DNA from: Theobroma cacao
Taxonomy: Eukaryota; Streptophyta; Magnoliopsida; Malvales; Malvaceae
DNA length: 64,000 nt
Direction: 5' to 3'
Assembly (NCBI RefSeq): GCF_000208745.1
Contig: NC_030852.1
Span: 17,197,147-17,261,146, forward strand
A program made the translations under genes and the position numbers. Below are positions 47,164 to 58,824 of the stretch, one piece after another. How positions within the stretch are numbered: position 1 is the first letter of the stretch; each line of letters opens with the position of its first letter. Below the pieces are notes generated by a model. It was given only the letters and a program-made list of their open reading frames with translations. It had not been told where the DNA came from and did not search any database.

Positions 47164-48547
47164 ATGGCAAAATCATCACAGTCCAAAGAGATTATGAAGA
47201 AAAAAAAGGGTAAACGTCCATTGGAAGAAAGTCTGCAAGCAGAAGAACAGAAGAAGAAGAAGAAGAAGAAGATAATGTCCACTGCTGAGAATGAAAAAAC
47301 TGAAAAATCGCAGACAAAGAAGGAATACAAAGCTGAGAAAAAGAAAGAGAAAGAAAAATTCTTCAAGAAAGGTAAAACTTCATCCACAAAATTTAGAAAT
47401 AAATTTCATGAAGATAGGTTCAAAAAGATCAAAAATGCCCCTATTACTTGTGGTAAATCTATTGATTGGAGTAGTTTTGAGGAGTCTCCTGAATATCAAG
47501 TAATTTTGTCAAATTATTTTGAAGATATGAACATGAAGAAATTTAATACTTTCAAAAATCGATCCTATAGTTCTAGTCTAGTTAAAGAATTTTATGCAAG
47601 CATATTCTTAGATGAAGATGAACTGGAGGATTCAAAAGATTTCAATAATGAAGGTTAAAATGTCTTTGTGAATGGGAAAGAATTTATTGTAACAGCAGCA
47701 AACTTAGGAAGTTTACTCAAAATTGAATATGGAGAGGGAGATTTTGAAATGCTTGAGAGCTTTGACCCATCATCTCTATGGGAAATTATAACAGGAAAGA
47801 AAGAAAAGTACTCATTTAAAAGTAATGTCGGTCTCATTACAAGCTCTCAAATCAGAATTTTGCATTACTTTATTGCTGCAAACATTCATAGCAGAAGTGT
47901 CAGTTTTAACTATGTTAGTCTTCAGCACTTATGGCTGATGGAGCATCCTTTCAATGGTGCTCCATTCGAATTTATGCCAGTTCATGATAGAGAGAATAAG
48001 GGGAGCCTGTAGAGTTGATAAGATAAATCTACCGTATGGGAACATTATCACTTCTTTGGTACAGAAAAACGGAATATGGAGCTCAAGGTATCAACTGGAT
48101 TTAGTAAAAAGCAGTGACCAGGCTATATATCTTGGGAGTCTGCCTAAAATGGGGTATAAGCTTGATGGAGAAAAATATGTTAAAACCCCCACGGCCACTT
48201 CTGAAAAAGAGTTTTTTCTCCCTGCTCAACTAGAAACAGCTCCCTCATAGTTCTCTAATGAAATACTTTTCAACCTATTCATGAGGACTGATGGAAAGCT
48301 ACCTGACCAGGGAGTAAAAATGCAAAAAATTGAAGAGAAATTGGCAGAGATCGAAAATACATTGAAGGAAAAAGGAAAAATGCTTTTTGAACCTACAACT
48401 GTAGACACCTCTGCCACTTCAAGTTCTGCACCAACAGGTCAAGATGCTGAAGGTTCTACTTTTCAGGTCGAGGGTAATGAAGCTGAAGGTGAACAACCAA
48501 GGAAACCACCCTCACCTGAGCCACAAAAGGAAGCTGAATCAGAACAA
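47164..48547 (+). pseudogene. copia-2 third ORF, 5' part
   Basis: Starts MAKSSQSKEI and continues with a long Lys/Glu-rich basic segment, RFKKIKNAPITCGKSIDW, SLVKEFYASI, VNGKEFIVTAANLGSLLKI, SLWEIITGKKEKYSFKSN, QIRILHYFIAANIHSRS, INLPYGNIITSLVQKNG, and AIYLGSLPKMGYKLDGEKY. It ends with a coiled-coil-like MQKIEEKLAEIENTLKEKG and a Pro/Glu-rich tail. There is a stop at 47656, a frameshift near 47990 and a stop near 48250. The architecture and sequence follow copia-1 at 7054-5253 throughout, so this is an inherited gene of the lineage and not a captured accident in one copy. No membrane helix is evident. The Athila LTR interrupts it at 48553. Confidence 0.85.
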
Positions 48548-50579
48548 GGTACTGATAATTTTATTTTATAGAATTATTTTAGTCCAATTTTGTTAGTAAA
48601 TATTAGCTAAGTCCTCAATTTTCAATTATAATTTATTTATTTGTAGTTGTTTTTATAATTAATTTATTTTTAAGTTAGTTATTTTAATTTTATGTTATTT
48701 CTTTTAATTGTTTAATATTTATTAGTTTTTATATTTTTTGAAAAATTAAAAGTGATTGGGCTTAATTTTGGAAAGTAAGGTTTTGAAAGATTCAAAATCA
48801 GCTTGCATATGCTTTAGTATATTGGACATATCTCGAGTTACAGAACTTCAAATGATACGATTATTGAACCATTGAAAAGCTAAGAGACAGAGCTACAACT
48901 TTCATGAAGATCACTTTGCCCAGTGCTGCATCAAAGATAGAGAAAATCATGTTGGAAAATGGCTGTATGTACTGTGTCGGAATGGAAATTTGTAAAGAAT
49001 GACAATTGATTTTTGGGCCTCTTATTACACTTTTAAGCCTAATTAAACCCTAGGTCAGCTTAAGGAACTTTAGGTTAAGCTTATTAGTATAAATAGGATA
49101 TGTTTAACAACATTTAAGAGAACTTTTGGAGATTCAAGAAGATTGAAGTTGAGGCTGAAACTTTGAGATCAAGACGGCAATTATTGTTTTGTTTTCTTCC
49201 TTGGCTTTTATTTTTCTTGTTACTCTCAAAGGTTGAATTTATTATAATGTTATTTGTTTTTGCAATTATGAGTAGCTAATTTTCTTTTTCTAGGATTGTA
49301 ATTGAACTCACATGAAATCTAAATTTTTAATCTCTTTCTTTCTTATTTTTAATGAGATTTGAATTGTTTATTCAAATTTGTTCTTAATACTTTTAATTGC
49401 TTGGCCACCAATTAAATTGATTTAGGAACCTAAACAAACTTGGAAAAGGAAGTTTAGAGTAGACTAAAATTGAAATAGCGTATGATCATATTAATTGATT
49501 TGCGTATAGGATAGAGATATACCTATAGGCCATAGGTAGCCAGATTAGAGCCTGAACTTAATGAATCTATTTTAATTTCAATTCACATAGGGATATAGTG
49601 TTTTGGTTAAAACATATATTTTTATAAGATAAGTCAGGAAACCCTTATAAATAATTTAGAACTCTAGGTTAGCAATTCACCCCATTGAAATAAGTTAAGA
49701 AAGAAAGGTAAGATTTAGATGAAGTGTGAGGGATATTATAATCCTAGGCTTGTTTGATTTGATATTTTCTTTAGTTATTATTAGTTTTGATTTTTCTTGA
49801 TTGGTTTAAATTTTAGTTAATTAGTTTAGTTGAACAATTAATTTTGAGTGTTTGGATAAAATTAAATTGTTTTAATTTTAGTACTTAGTAAAATTTTAAA
49901 TCAATTTCCTGTGGGATCGATACCCTGCTTGCCAATATACTATATACTCGATACGTATATGTCACGACCCAAATTTCGAGCCATGACTGGCGCATGGGCC
50001 CAATGGACATAGTCCACTAAGCCCAAGCAAGCCTATTAATCTGACATGTTCATCATTCCATCATAAACTACTAAGTCACATTTCATAACTTAGAATCAAA
50101 ATAATATTACACATTGCCATCTCATACTGGCATACCAAACAAGTGTATATACATTGTCTACAACATGTATCTTAACCATTTACATTAGGTTCGTCTATAC
50201 ATAACAAAATAATACTCGACTTCCAGCGTAAGGACTCGGACGAATGTATAGCTACTGAATGCTGAGACACCTACCAAAAGATGGATACAAGTCTACAAGG
50301 ACACTTCGTCCTAATTATCGACTGCCTCGTGATCTGAAAACATGAAGTTGAAAATGGTGAGTATAAACCCAGTGAGTGAACAAGGAAAGGAACAAGCAAC
50401 AACAAGGGAGAATTTAAAATCATGATGCACTTGTTTCAAAACAATGCAATTTAGTTCCATTCATATTAAAAACCTACATCAAGCCCTTAAATGATTGATC
50501 ATTTGAAAATCATGAACCCATACAGAACGAACCATTTGAAGAATGAAAGCTTCAATGATATGCAAGCAAGTCAAATACG

Positions 50580-51030
50580 ACAACGAATTTTCGTTGCAGC
50601 GATGTTGGGATTTAGTTATTAGCCGAATGAGGGTTTTTCAACTGGCCGAGGGTTTCTCACTAAACCTTCTCATTTTAAACTTAACTCATTTAGTCCTTAA
50701 TGTTGGAAGTCCATGCTCAAATATGGTAGCAAAGAAGTGAAAAATAGGGCAGCAATTGGACAAGATAGGAGACAAAACAGAGAGTTTTTTGCTGCAGCGA
50801 GATTGAATCTCATTGCAGCGAAATTGTAACCCAAAAACAGAAGGTTTCTCGCTGCAGTGAAATTCAGCTAATGAAACAAAGAGTTTCTAGTTGCAGCGAG
50901 ATTCCTTTTCGCTGCAGCGAGAAGCTACAGTGACTATCTCGCTGCAACAAAATTCATTCTCGCTGTAGCGAGAACCAGTTCTGGTAAAGGTTCTCAAACT
51001 TGAGAGTTTCTCGCTGCAGCGAGATACAGG
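50580..51030. repeat. CTCGCTGCAGCGAG palindrome cluster, second copy
   Basis: About ten copies or variants, including CTCGCTGCAGCGAG near 51010 and TTCGCTGCAGCGAG near 50908. Spacing is 25-60 bases, with GAGTTTCTCGC as a frequent left context. Confidence 0.85.
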
Positions 51031-51256
51031 GCACCAAATGAAAATTTTCCTTTCTCCCAAAGAAAACCACCCTGTTGAAATGTTCAAAACCAATAAGAAA
51101 TACATAACAACTTTCCAAAGTTTAACATACCGAATTTCACATACATTACATCTATATACATAACTCATAAATTTCTTATAACACACACATGTTTACGTAT
51201 GTATACGTATACATATACCCATCACCATCATGCACACCATCCCATCATTCCCAGCT

Positions 51257-51366
51257 CATGCGCACTCTCTACTCGCACATGGCTAGGTCATCACCGGGTT
51301 ATGCGCACTCCCTACTCGCACATAACTGGGTCATCATCGGCTTATGCGCACTCCCTACTTGCACAT
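51257..51366. repeat. hairpin array, third copy
   Basis: Three units CATGCGCACTC(T/C)CTACTCGCACAT or close variants, with short arms (ATGCGC or ATGTGC against GCACAT). Units are about 45-50 bp apart. Confidence 0.75.
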
Positions 51367-52635
51367 AGTCGAGTCAATATCATTACACAACAATGTATTC
51401 ACATATATATATATATATCAACACAATGTGGTAGTGCATGAATCAATAATAGTCACATGTCACAACATGGAGACAATCTATCAAAAGCTTGTTCCCAAGG
51501 CACTTGTTTTTATGAAAAGCTTGATAATTCATTCAAATGTTTGGCAAATACATTATATCCCCAAAACAAGTTTTGAATGCAGTTCACTCACCGATTTATT
51601 GTTGAGCCTTCAGTTGACTCTAATTCCACCAATGATCCAATTGGAAGGATGGGACTTCATTAGAACCTAGGATCAAATTAGCATAAGCAATAGGTCAATT
51701 CACACACTATGAACCCTAAAAGCTATCTCTTAGCTAGCTTTCAATTGCCACATTAAATGGCTATCAATGTTCACTATCTTAATCACTAAAAAGTAATGAA
51801 CATACTCAATAATAAAACAACTCATAATCATAATTACTAGCCATTATTCATAGCTAAAAATCAAGCTTAGTTCATCATTTACCCTAGGGCTCCTTTGTAG
51901 TCAAATTCTCTTCCAATTGCTTCTAAATCAATGGGGTAATTCTCTCTTTCTCTCTCTAAAATGCCCAACTAGTGAGAGAAAGTATGAAAATAAGATTTTT
52001 CAAGGGTTTTAAGGAGAAAGAGTGGAAGAATACAAGGGTTCTAGTCATGAGGGCTCAAAGGTATGAAAACTAGATCTAGAGAGAGAAAATCATGCAAGCT
52101 CCATATCAAGCTTCCATGGAGGTTTTAAAGAAACGTGAGAGGGAAGAAGGAAGAAAAAGACAAGCTGTTGGAAAATGGGAGAAGAAGCTGCTGGAAGAAG
52201 GATATTTGTAGGCCAAACTTATCCATTCCCTTAAAATTACGAAAATACCCTTGACTAGTTAGCTTGTTCTCATGCAACCTTTTGTACAATCTTTTTACTC
52301 CTTTGACACCGGGACAAGGTCCATAATGGTCTAGACATACTAGGGTTCATGAAAACTTAAAATTTTAACCCGAGATAAAAAATGACCAATTTGCCCCTAT
52401 CGTGAAAATTGTCAAAATTTTGGTTTCCTTTCCATTTTACCCCTAATTTCACCATCCATTTATGCCTTAGGCCTACTTAGGTCATAATATTGTTTAAAAC
52501 TTACTTTTATGGGCTTACTAAGGAAATGACGAAATTTTCCCTAATTAGGGATATCGCGTTTATTACTAACTACGAGTCTATAAAGGTCAAGGTCTCACAG
52601 TATACTTGCGTAGTAGAATTTTAATTGATAGGTAC

Positions 52636-53150
52636 TGAGGTGCTTAGATCACTTGGTGAAATTCCTCCATCCCATCACGAACCTTAAGAAGAACAACCTT
52701 CTTTTCTCAATTCAAAAAAAGTCTCAATAATGGATGTCTTCCACCAAATGGTTAGAGAAGAACAAGCTGAAAAGGAAACAACTAAAAAGAAAGCACAAAA
52801 GTCAATATCTCCAAAAGAATCCCCTGAACCAGCTTTAGTTACAAAAGAACAATCTGAAAAAGGAAAAAAAAAACTGTTGCTGCTCCACAAGCCAAGTCTA
52901 AACCATCTGGTAAAGGCATAAAGACAATAGCAACCAAGACCAAATTCCTCAAGACACAAAAATCCTCTAAAATAGCTAAAAAAGCTAGACCATCAGCCAT
53001 CTCTTCTCCTTAAAACCCCTTTAAAATTCCTGATAAATCATCCCCTAAACCCTCACCACAGAAATCACCTCCAAAACCATCTCTTGAACCCCTTAATGTT
53101 TTCTATTGCACAAATGAATCTACCCCTTCACACTCTTTAGAATATGATTG
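52636..53150 (+). pseudogene. copia-2 third ORF, 3' part
   Basis: Continues the tail of the third ORF after the nested LTRs. MDVFHQMVREEQAEKE matches MDVFQQMAREEQAKKE in copia-1, followed by a Lys/Pro/Ser-rich basic region. Stops and one frameshift are present. The ORF ends near 53150, just before the first polypurine-like tract (53172-53188). Confidence 0.8.
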
Positions 53151-53784
53151 AGTGTCCTTAGGATTTGATGATGACAAAAAGGGAGAGAATTATGGTAGAA
53201 AGTATAGGGAAGGACTAGGGGTAATTTAGGAATATTGACTACTATTTTTATTTTCTTGCTGTTTTTACTTTGACAATTGAACAATTAAATTTGACTTTGC
53301 TAATAGATGTTTTTGAATGCTGATAAACATTGCTAGTTATGTTTTGGATGTTGACAAGTTGATGGTTGAATATTTAAATCTGTTATTAAAGTTTTTGTTG
53401 CTGCTTTGGTGCTAATATTGGGCTGTCATGCTGATGATTAATTTTTTAATATGATAATGTGAATGGAAAATGGCTGAGGATGTATATGAATGCTAATTAT
53501 ACTATATCTGTTGAATAATTAATGGCATAAATAAAACATGGTAACAATACACTGTTGATTGACATTGTTGAAATATTAATGAAAATCTGTCAACAGTCAC
53601 CTACTATCTACATAAATATATTTTGAATATATAATGTCATTGTCTGTATGACATGAATAAAAAATTTGCTAAAATAAATAAGTAAAATAAGCACACACTA
53701 AGGGAGAGCACTCACTTAGGGGGAGAAATCCTCATTTTTTGTGCAAAACTAAAAAGATTAAATAGACACTGTACTGTTAATCAA

Positions 53785-53855
53785 GGAATGTTTTGTCATC
53801 ATAAAAAGGGAGAAATTGTTGGCTCCATTAGTTTTTGATGATAATAAAACATTCC
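53785..53855 (+). promoter_or_regulatory. inverted repeat enclosing the copia-2 polypurine tract
   Basis: Arms GGAATGTTTTGTCATCAT (53785-53802) and ATGATAATAAAACATTCC (53838-53855) pair at 16 of 18 positions. The 35-base loop holds the polypurine tract AAAAAGGGAGAAAT and the first bases of the 3' LTR (which starts at 53817). The left arm is internal sequence, so only the 3' LTR junction has both arms. Confidence 0.8.
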
Positions 53856-54966
53856 CATTCATTTATGTCTAATATTTCTACTTGAGTGTACAGGACAAGA
53901 ATTGTATGCCAATGATAAATAAATTATTCCAAGGGACATATCAAAAATTATAGGTATAAGAAGCCAAAATTAATCAACAAAACAGAAGCTCCTTAGTTGA
54001 ATAATAAAGGGTTAGTTAGCTAAAATTCAAGTCAAAAGTTGGTGGGCTCAAGAGTATTGAGAAACAGAAAAGACTTAGTAGACCAAGAAATAGGTTAGTC
54101 GACTAAAAGTCTACTGTCAGAAATTTGGACTTCAAGACAAAACCAACTTAATCGACTAAGAAAGAAGTTAGTCAACTAAGTGGTCACTGCTAGAAGCATA
54201 GAACAAAAGACAGAGACAACTTAGTCGACTAAGAGCATTCTGTCAAAAAATTTGAATTGTATACTAGAAGACAGATTAACGGCCAGAACTGTAACAAAAC
54301 TGTTTTCAGCTGTCAAAAACTACCTAACACCTATCAGAGCTGATTTTCCAAGTATTTAAGAGGCTTTCAACAGCTAGAAATGTAATGAAGGCTTCCAAGA
54401 ACAAAAAGAGCTCAAAAACTAGAAAATATTTTCTGTTCACTACACTCAACTCCTATCTTTGTAATTGTGATATGCACTTCACATTGTACCACTTAGATCA
54501 ACCTTGTGATCATAGGTACACTCTTATCACTTCTCTCTTTGTATTCTTAGAGTGAGCGGGTCACTCTAAGGGATTGATTTAAGCTAGGATTGCTTGATTG
54601 AGAATAGGTTCTAACTTAACCTTAAAAAGTTAGGTGTTGGGTTTTAGTTGATCTCGATAAAAACCATTGTGAAAGGTTTTGGCTGAGCCTAGTAAAAGCC
54701 ATTGTAAAGCTTGGTGAAAGCTTGTAAATTTCACATTTTATAGTGGATTGATTTGAAAAATCCTTGGTTGAACAATCAAGGTAGTGGATGTAGGTCTTGG
54801 ACCAAACCACTATAAATTCTGGTGTAATTGTCTGCTCTATTTTTAGGTTTTCATTCATCTTTAAATCTTTCTTTTATCTTGCATTTGTCCCCTATTAGAA
54901 GTTAATTCTTGTAAAAGCCAAAAAGTGCTATTCACCCCCCTCTAGCACATTTATATGGGACCAACA
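53817..54966 (+). repeat. copia-2 3' LTR, complete
   Basis: 1150 bp, TGTTGGCTCC to GGGACCAACA. TTAGTCGACTAA-type palindromes lie at 54082-54110, 54148-54182 and 54222-54236. A TATA-like box (AGTATTTAAGAGG) is near 54352. It is homologous to the copia-1 LTR over its full length. Confidence 0.92.
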
Positions 54967-54971
54967 AAAAT

Positions 54972-56630
54972 AATCTAAACACTATAACCTTAACATAATA
55001 AAATAAACAGCTTTATTATATGGCTATGAATAATATTTAGATTAAATTAAAATACATGTCTCTTATGTATAACTTTTCATACAAATGTATTTTAATATCT
55101 CAATAAAATCATGATATCTTTACAACTAGAAAATAGATGTTTTCTTAAAACCAACTATTCGTGAATTATTAATATATTATAGGGCACCAAACATGAGAAT
55201 ATACTTGCTTTCTAGGGCACCATATTCTCAAATTCTTAATGGGAACTAAATTGACGAAAAAACCATAATATAGGGACTCGACTATACAAAATCTCAGAGT
55301 ACATGGACTAAATTGACCAGTTTTGGGATAGAGGGACTAAATTGATGAAAAACCTATAATATAGGGACTTATGGGGTACTTTGACCGATAAAGAATACAT
55401 TATCCTAAGTGATTCTCAAGGAGATATCCCATTCCTTCTTGGCATGTTTTAACTCATGCAAATCCTTAGCCAAGGTAGAATGAATATTTTGAAGAAGGAT
55501 TTTTTTTAATTTCATTAAGGAATTAAGAACAAGTTTCAAGAGTTAAAATGATAAACACAATTATTGAGTAGGCATTAAGTCATGCTCTATGTCTTATTGG
55601 ATATTGGATGATGAAGGATCAAATTATATCAAGAGATTGGCACTAAAGGGTTTAGCCAAAACTATTTGACTCCTTTTAACACTGATAGACAAATATAAAT
55701 TATTTAATACTATCAAATTTAATAAAGGTATTTTTTAATAAAAGTCATTCAATATGATAAGACTTTTTATTTATAAGTTGGATTAATCTTATTAATATTT
55801 ATAGTAAGAAACTTTTAAAATGGAAATTTAGATATATAATGAAAAAATATGCTCACTTAATTTGGTCGTTTAAAAGTTTTACAAACATTGATGTTTTTTT
55901 ATATATTATAGATATTAGAATTATTCAAAGTTATTGGGTTTTTTCATGAAAAGGTTTTTTTAACGAGGCTCTTTCTACATGACGCTAGAGTTGGCAAGGA
56001 TTAGAGTTAAGCTGTTTATGTCAAGTAAGAGTATGCCTCATTGTATCAATGTTTTTGGTGATTAATGAAGTTTTTCGCCTAAATTATTAAAAAAACAAAA
56101 AATTAAAATTAAAAATTATTTATATAATATATTAATAATTTGCTCTCTCAAAAAATATAAATGGTTTTTTATTGATTGATATTTATTTTTTATTTTTATT
56201 GCATTGACTTTTATTAGGGATTCATCGTGAATTATGGTTACGACATACGAGGTCAACAATATATAATATCTATTAAAGGTGAAATAGATTAATATGCTTG
56301 AGAATGGTATCCAATTAACTTTATTGATAATTACTTTTTTAGTTTATGAATTATTTTTTAAAATTTATTTTTATTATTTGTTTTATTAATTGGTAAGAAT
56401 GAAAAATAAAGGATGAATAAAAATGAAAAATTTTATGTATGATGTATAATTATTAAAAAAAATGAATTTCATTATAATAATTTAATAAAAATCATAATTA
56501 ATTATTTTTTCCCATTTAAATATATAATTGGTTAAGATAATAGAAAATTATCCAAATAATTGTTTTGAATGGCAAAGAAGAAAACCTCTTCCATTATATA
56601 TATACATATGCTGATATTCTTATGAAATCA
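54972..56630. other. AT-rich intergenic region, faint repeat remnants
   Basis: 55180-55390 repeats the phrase GGGACTAAATTGA(T/C) and ATAATATAGGGACT. 55395-55480 on the minus strand resembles the TTAGCCAAGGA block of the copy A/B repeat family, so a small old fragment of that family may be present. No gene. A TATA-like run (CCATTATATATATACATATG) is at about 56592-56611, in front of the next two features. Confidence 0.4.
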
Positions 56631-56667
56631 TACACACATAGAGGCCTCAAGTTCAGAATATCCAAAA

Positions 56668-56796
56668 ATGGAGAGAAAGCAAGGAGACCAAAATTTGTCC
56701 ACTGAGGGGCAGTGGCTTCCCTCCTTTCCCTCTCTACGTCTCATTTCTCTATTCATTTTTGGATGTCTAGCCATTGTATTTAAACGAAACCTCTGA
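56668..56796 (+). CDS. possible 42-aa peptide or upstream ORF
   Basis: A 43-codon frame from MERKQGDQNLSTEGQW to FKRNL, with A at -3 of the start codon. Residues about 20-38 are hydrophobic (LRLISLFIFGCLAIVF), which could form a membrane helix, followed by basic KR. It begins about 60 bases after a TATA-like run and ends 201 bases before the pectate lyase start. It is either an upstream ORF in the leader of that mRNA, a separate small gene, or chance. I recognise no family. Confidence 0.3.
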   Translation: MERKQGDQNLSTEGQWLPSFPSLRLISLFIFGCLAIVFKRNL

Positions 56797-56997
56797 TGCT
56801 AATTTCAAACTTTTTAGCTTCCAATTTGCTTTAAGAAATAGTTTAGTAAAAAATAACAACAGCCTACGTGCAATGGCACTGACAAAGCAAAAAATGGTTT
56901 AAAATTTCATCATGTAGGGTTCAAGAATCAAGATACCAGCAAATTTTGCAGAACTTTTTGTTTTACATAAAAAAAAATAATTATAGAGGTAATTACT

Positions 56998-58824
56998 ATG
57001 AAAGTTGTCAAGACTGTATTGCTATTGGGGCTTGTTCTTGTTGCAGTTAGTCCAATTGTGAAGGCTAACATTGGTGAATTTGATGAGGTGTGGCAAAAGC
57101 GAGCTGAAGAAGCAAAGAAGGCTGCCCTGAGAGCCTATGAGCCCAATCCTGAGAAAGCAACCGATAATCTTAACAAGGAAACTGGCAAGTAAGCTTTTTA
57201 TTCTTCTTTTTTCCTTGTTTTCTAATATCATCAGTAATATCTCTTCATTTTTTAACCCGATAGTGTAATAAAAATAAACTAGTGGTGGAATTAACTTGAT
57301 TGCTATCAGATGTCTAAGATCAAGATTGGAGTCTTCAGGCTTAAAACACACATTAACAAACAGTTAGATATATAATGCATGTTTCTAATTTCTAGCCTTT
57401 ATCTTTTGCTTATGCAGGGCCTTGAAAGGTTCCAACAGCACAAGGAGAAACCTAGGCAGATACCGTGGTCCGTGCCTAGCCACAAACCCTATTGACAGAT
57501 GCTGGAGATGTGATCCCCACTGGGCTGAAAATCGCAAGAAGCTAGCTACCTGTGTCCTGGGATTCGGCCGCAGGACCACTGGGGGCAAGGACGGTAGATT
57601 CTACGTAGTCACGGATCCATCAGATAATGATATGATAAACCCTAAACCCGGAACCCTACGTCATGCTGTCATCCAGAAGGAACCTCTTTGGATCATATTT
57701 GCCCATGACATGGTGATTAGACTAAATGAAGAGCTGATTATGACTAGTGACAAGACCATTGACGGCCGCGGGGCTAATGTGCATTTCTTCCGTGGTGCTC
57801 AAATCACTCTGCAGTACATTCAAAATGTCATCATCCATGGCATACACATTCGTCTGTCGGTGGAAGCCAATGGCGGCATGATAAGAGACTCGGTGGATCA
57901 TTTTGGTTTTCGCACCAAGAGCGACGGTGATGGGATCTCAATTTTTGGATCCCACAATATTTGGATTGATCACGTCTCTATGTCTAGATGCTCTGATGGA
58001 TTAATTGATGTTATTCAGATATCCACGGCCATAACCATCTCCAATTGCCACTTCACTGATCATAACGACGTAATGCTACTCTCAAGGCTTGCAATGATAT
58101 CCTTTTTTGTGAATGTTTAACATGAGTCTGAAATTGGTACTCAAGTGCATGCATGCTTGGCTTGTAAACGCACAGGTGATGCTGTTTGGAGCAAGTGATA
58201 GCTTCTCAGATGATAAAATCATGCAAGTGACGGTTGCTTTCAACCATTTTGGCCAAGGATTGGTGCAAAGGATGCCAAGGTGCCGATGGGGATTCATCCA
58301 TGTCGTCAACAACGATTACACCCATTGGCTCATGTATGCCATCGGTGGTAGCAACCAACCTACCATCCTTAGCCAGGGCAACAGATTCATCGCTCCCCCC
58401 AACATCGCCTGCAAGGAGGTACACTACCTAACATGTATTATCAAATCCATCAAACGCATGGCGTTCTTGTTGTACAATCAAAATGGTCTCACAAAGAAAC
58501 ATTGTTTGACATGCAAATGTAAAGGAAAGAAATCTTTTTGCATGCCTGTCATAATTGTGCATTTGCTTCTGTACAAATTTATGATCTTGTGTTAATATGC
58601 TGCAGGTTACCAAGAGGGAGTATGCGCCAGAGAGTGAATGGAAGTCATGGAACTGGAGATCTGAGAATGATCTTATGATGAATGGGGCATTCTTTGTTCA
58701 ATCTGGGAGCCCAATCAGCAGGGGCAACAGACAAGATGTGATCAAGGCAAAGCCTGGGACATTTGTAACCAGGCTCACACGCTTTTCAGGCGCTCTCCAC
58801 TGCTTCAAAAACAAGCCATGTTAA
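56998..58824 (+). CDS. pectate lyase (polysaccharide lyase family 1), secreted
   Basis: Cleaves de-esterified pectin in the cell wall by calcium-dependent beta-elimination. Four exons, 56998-57188, 57418-58069, 58176-58418 and 58606-58824, all with GT-AG introns and matching phase, give 434 aa, the normal length. Residues 1-23 are a signal peptide ([17 protein letters not shown]). A Pec_lyase_N-type segment follows ([20 protein letters not shown]). The Pec_lyase_C beta-helix includes [11 protein letters not shown], calcium-site motifs [17 protein letters not shown] and DGLID, and the active-site region [10 protein letters not shown] followed by [18 protein letters not shown]. The family often has RHG where this has RWG. 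The overall form resembles pollen and flower pectate lyases, an inference from sequence style only. It is convergent with the isochorismate synthase gene. Confidence 0.93.

Larger units (their letters stand above)
49960..52599 (-). mobile_element. family X solo LTR, 2640 bp, nested in the Athila LTR
   Basis: Plus-strand edges are TGTCACGACCC and GGTCTCACA, with a perfect target-site duplication GTATA (49955-49959 and 52600-52604). It contains the CTCGCTGCAGCGAG-type cluster (50580-51030), the hairpin array (51257-51366) and an (AT)n run (51403-51419). A TATA-like box on the minus strand near 52205 suggests minus orientation. No gene is present; ORFs such as 50887-51186 and 51199-51441 are repeat translations. 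Confidence 0.92.
48553..52630 (+). mobile_element. Athila solo LTR nested in the copia-2 third ORF
   Basis: Starts TGATAATTTTATTTTATAGA and ends TTTTAATTGATA, with a perfect target-site duplication GGTAC (48548-48552 and 52631-52635). With the X LTR (49960-52599) removed, the Athila LTR is about 1.4 kb and matches the LTR at 39843. No internal Athila sequence is present, so it is a solo LTR. Across the insertion the third-ORF frame continues, as judged from copia-1. Confidence 0.9.
45535..54966 (+). mobile_element. Ty1/copia Sirevirus-type retrotransposon copia-2
   Basis: Plus-strand relative of copia-1. It is flanked by a perfect target-site duplication, AAAAT (45530-45534 and 54967-54971). 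It keeps a fragment of the 5' LTR, the end of RT, RNase H, the third ORF, polypurine tracts and a full 3' LTR. The leader, gag, protease, integrase and most of RT are gone. A 4.1 kb Athila solo LTR sits in the third ORF. The 5' LTR fragment and the 3' LTR differ at about two dozen of about 335 positions counted by eye, so the insertion is old. Confidence 0.92.

Noticed and set aside
57022..57588. Minus-strand ORFs opposite the pectate lyase
   Set aside because: They are antisense shadows of a well-supported gene and its first intron.
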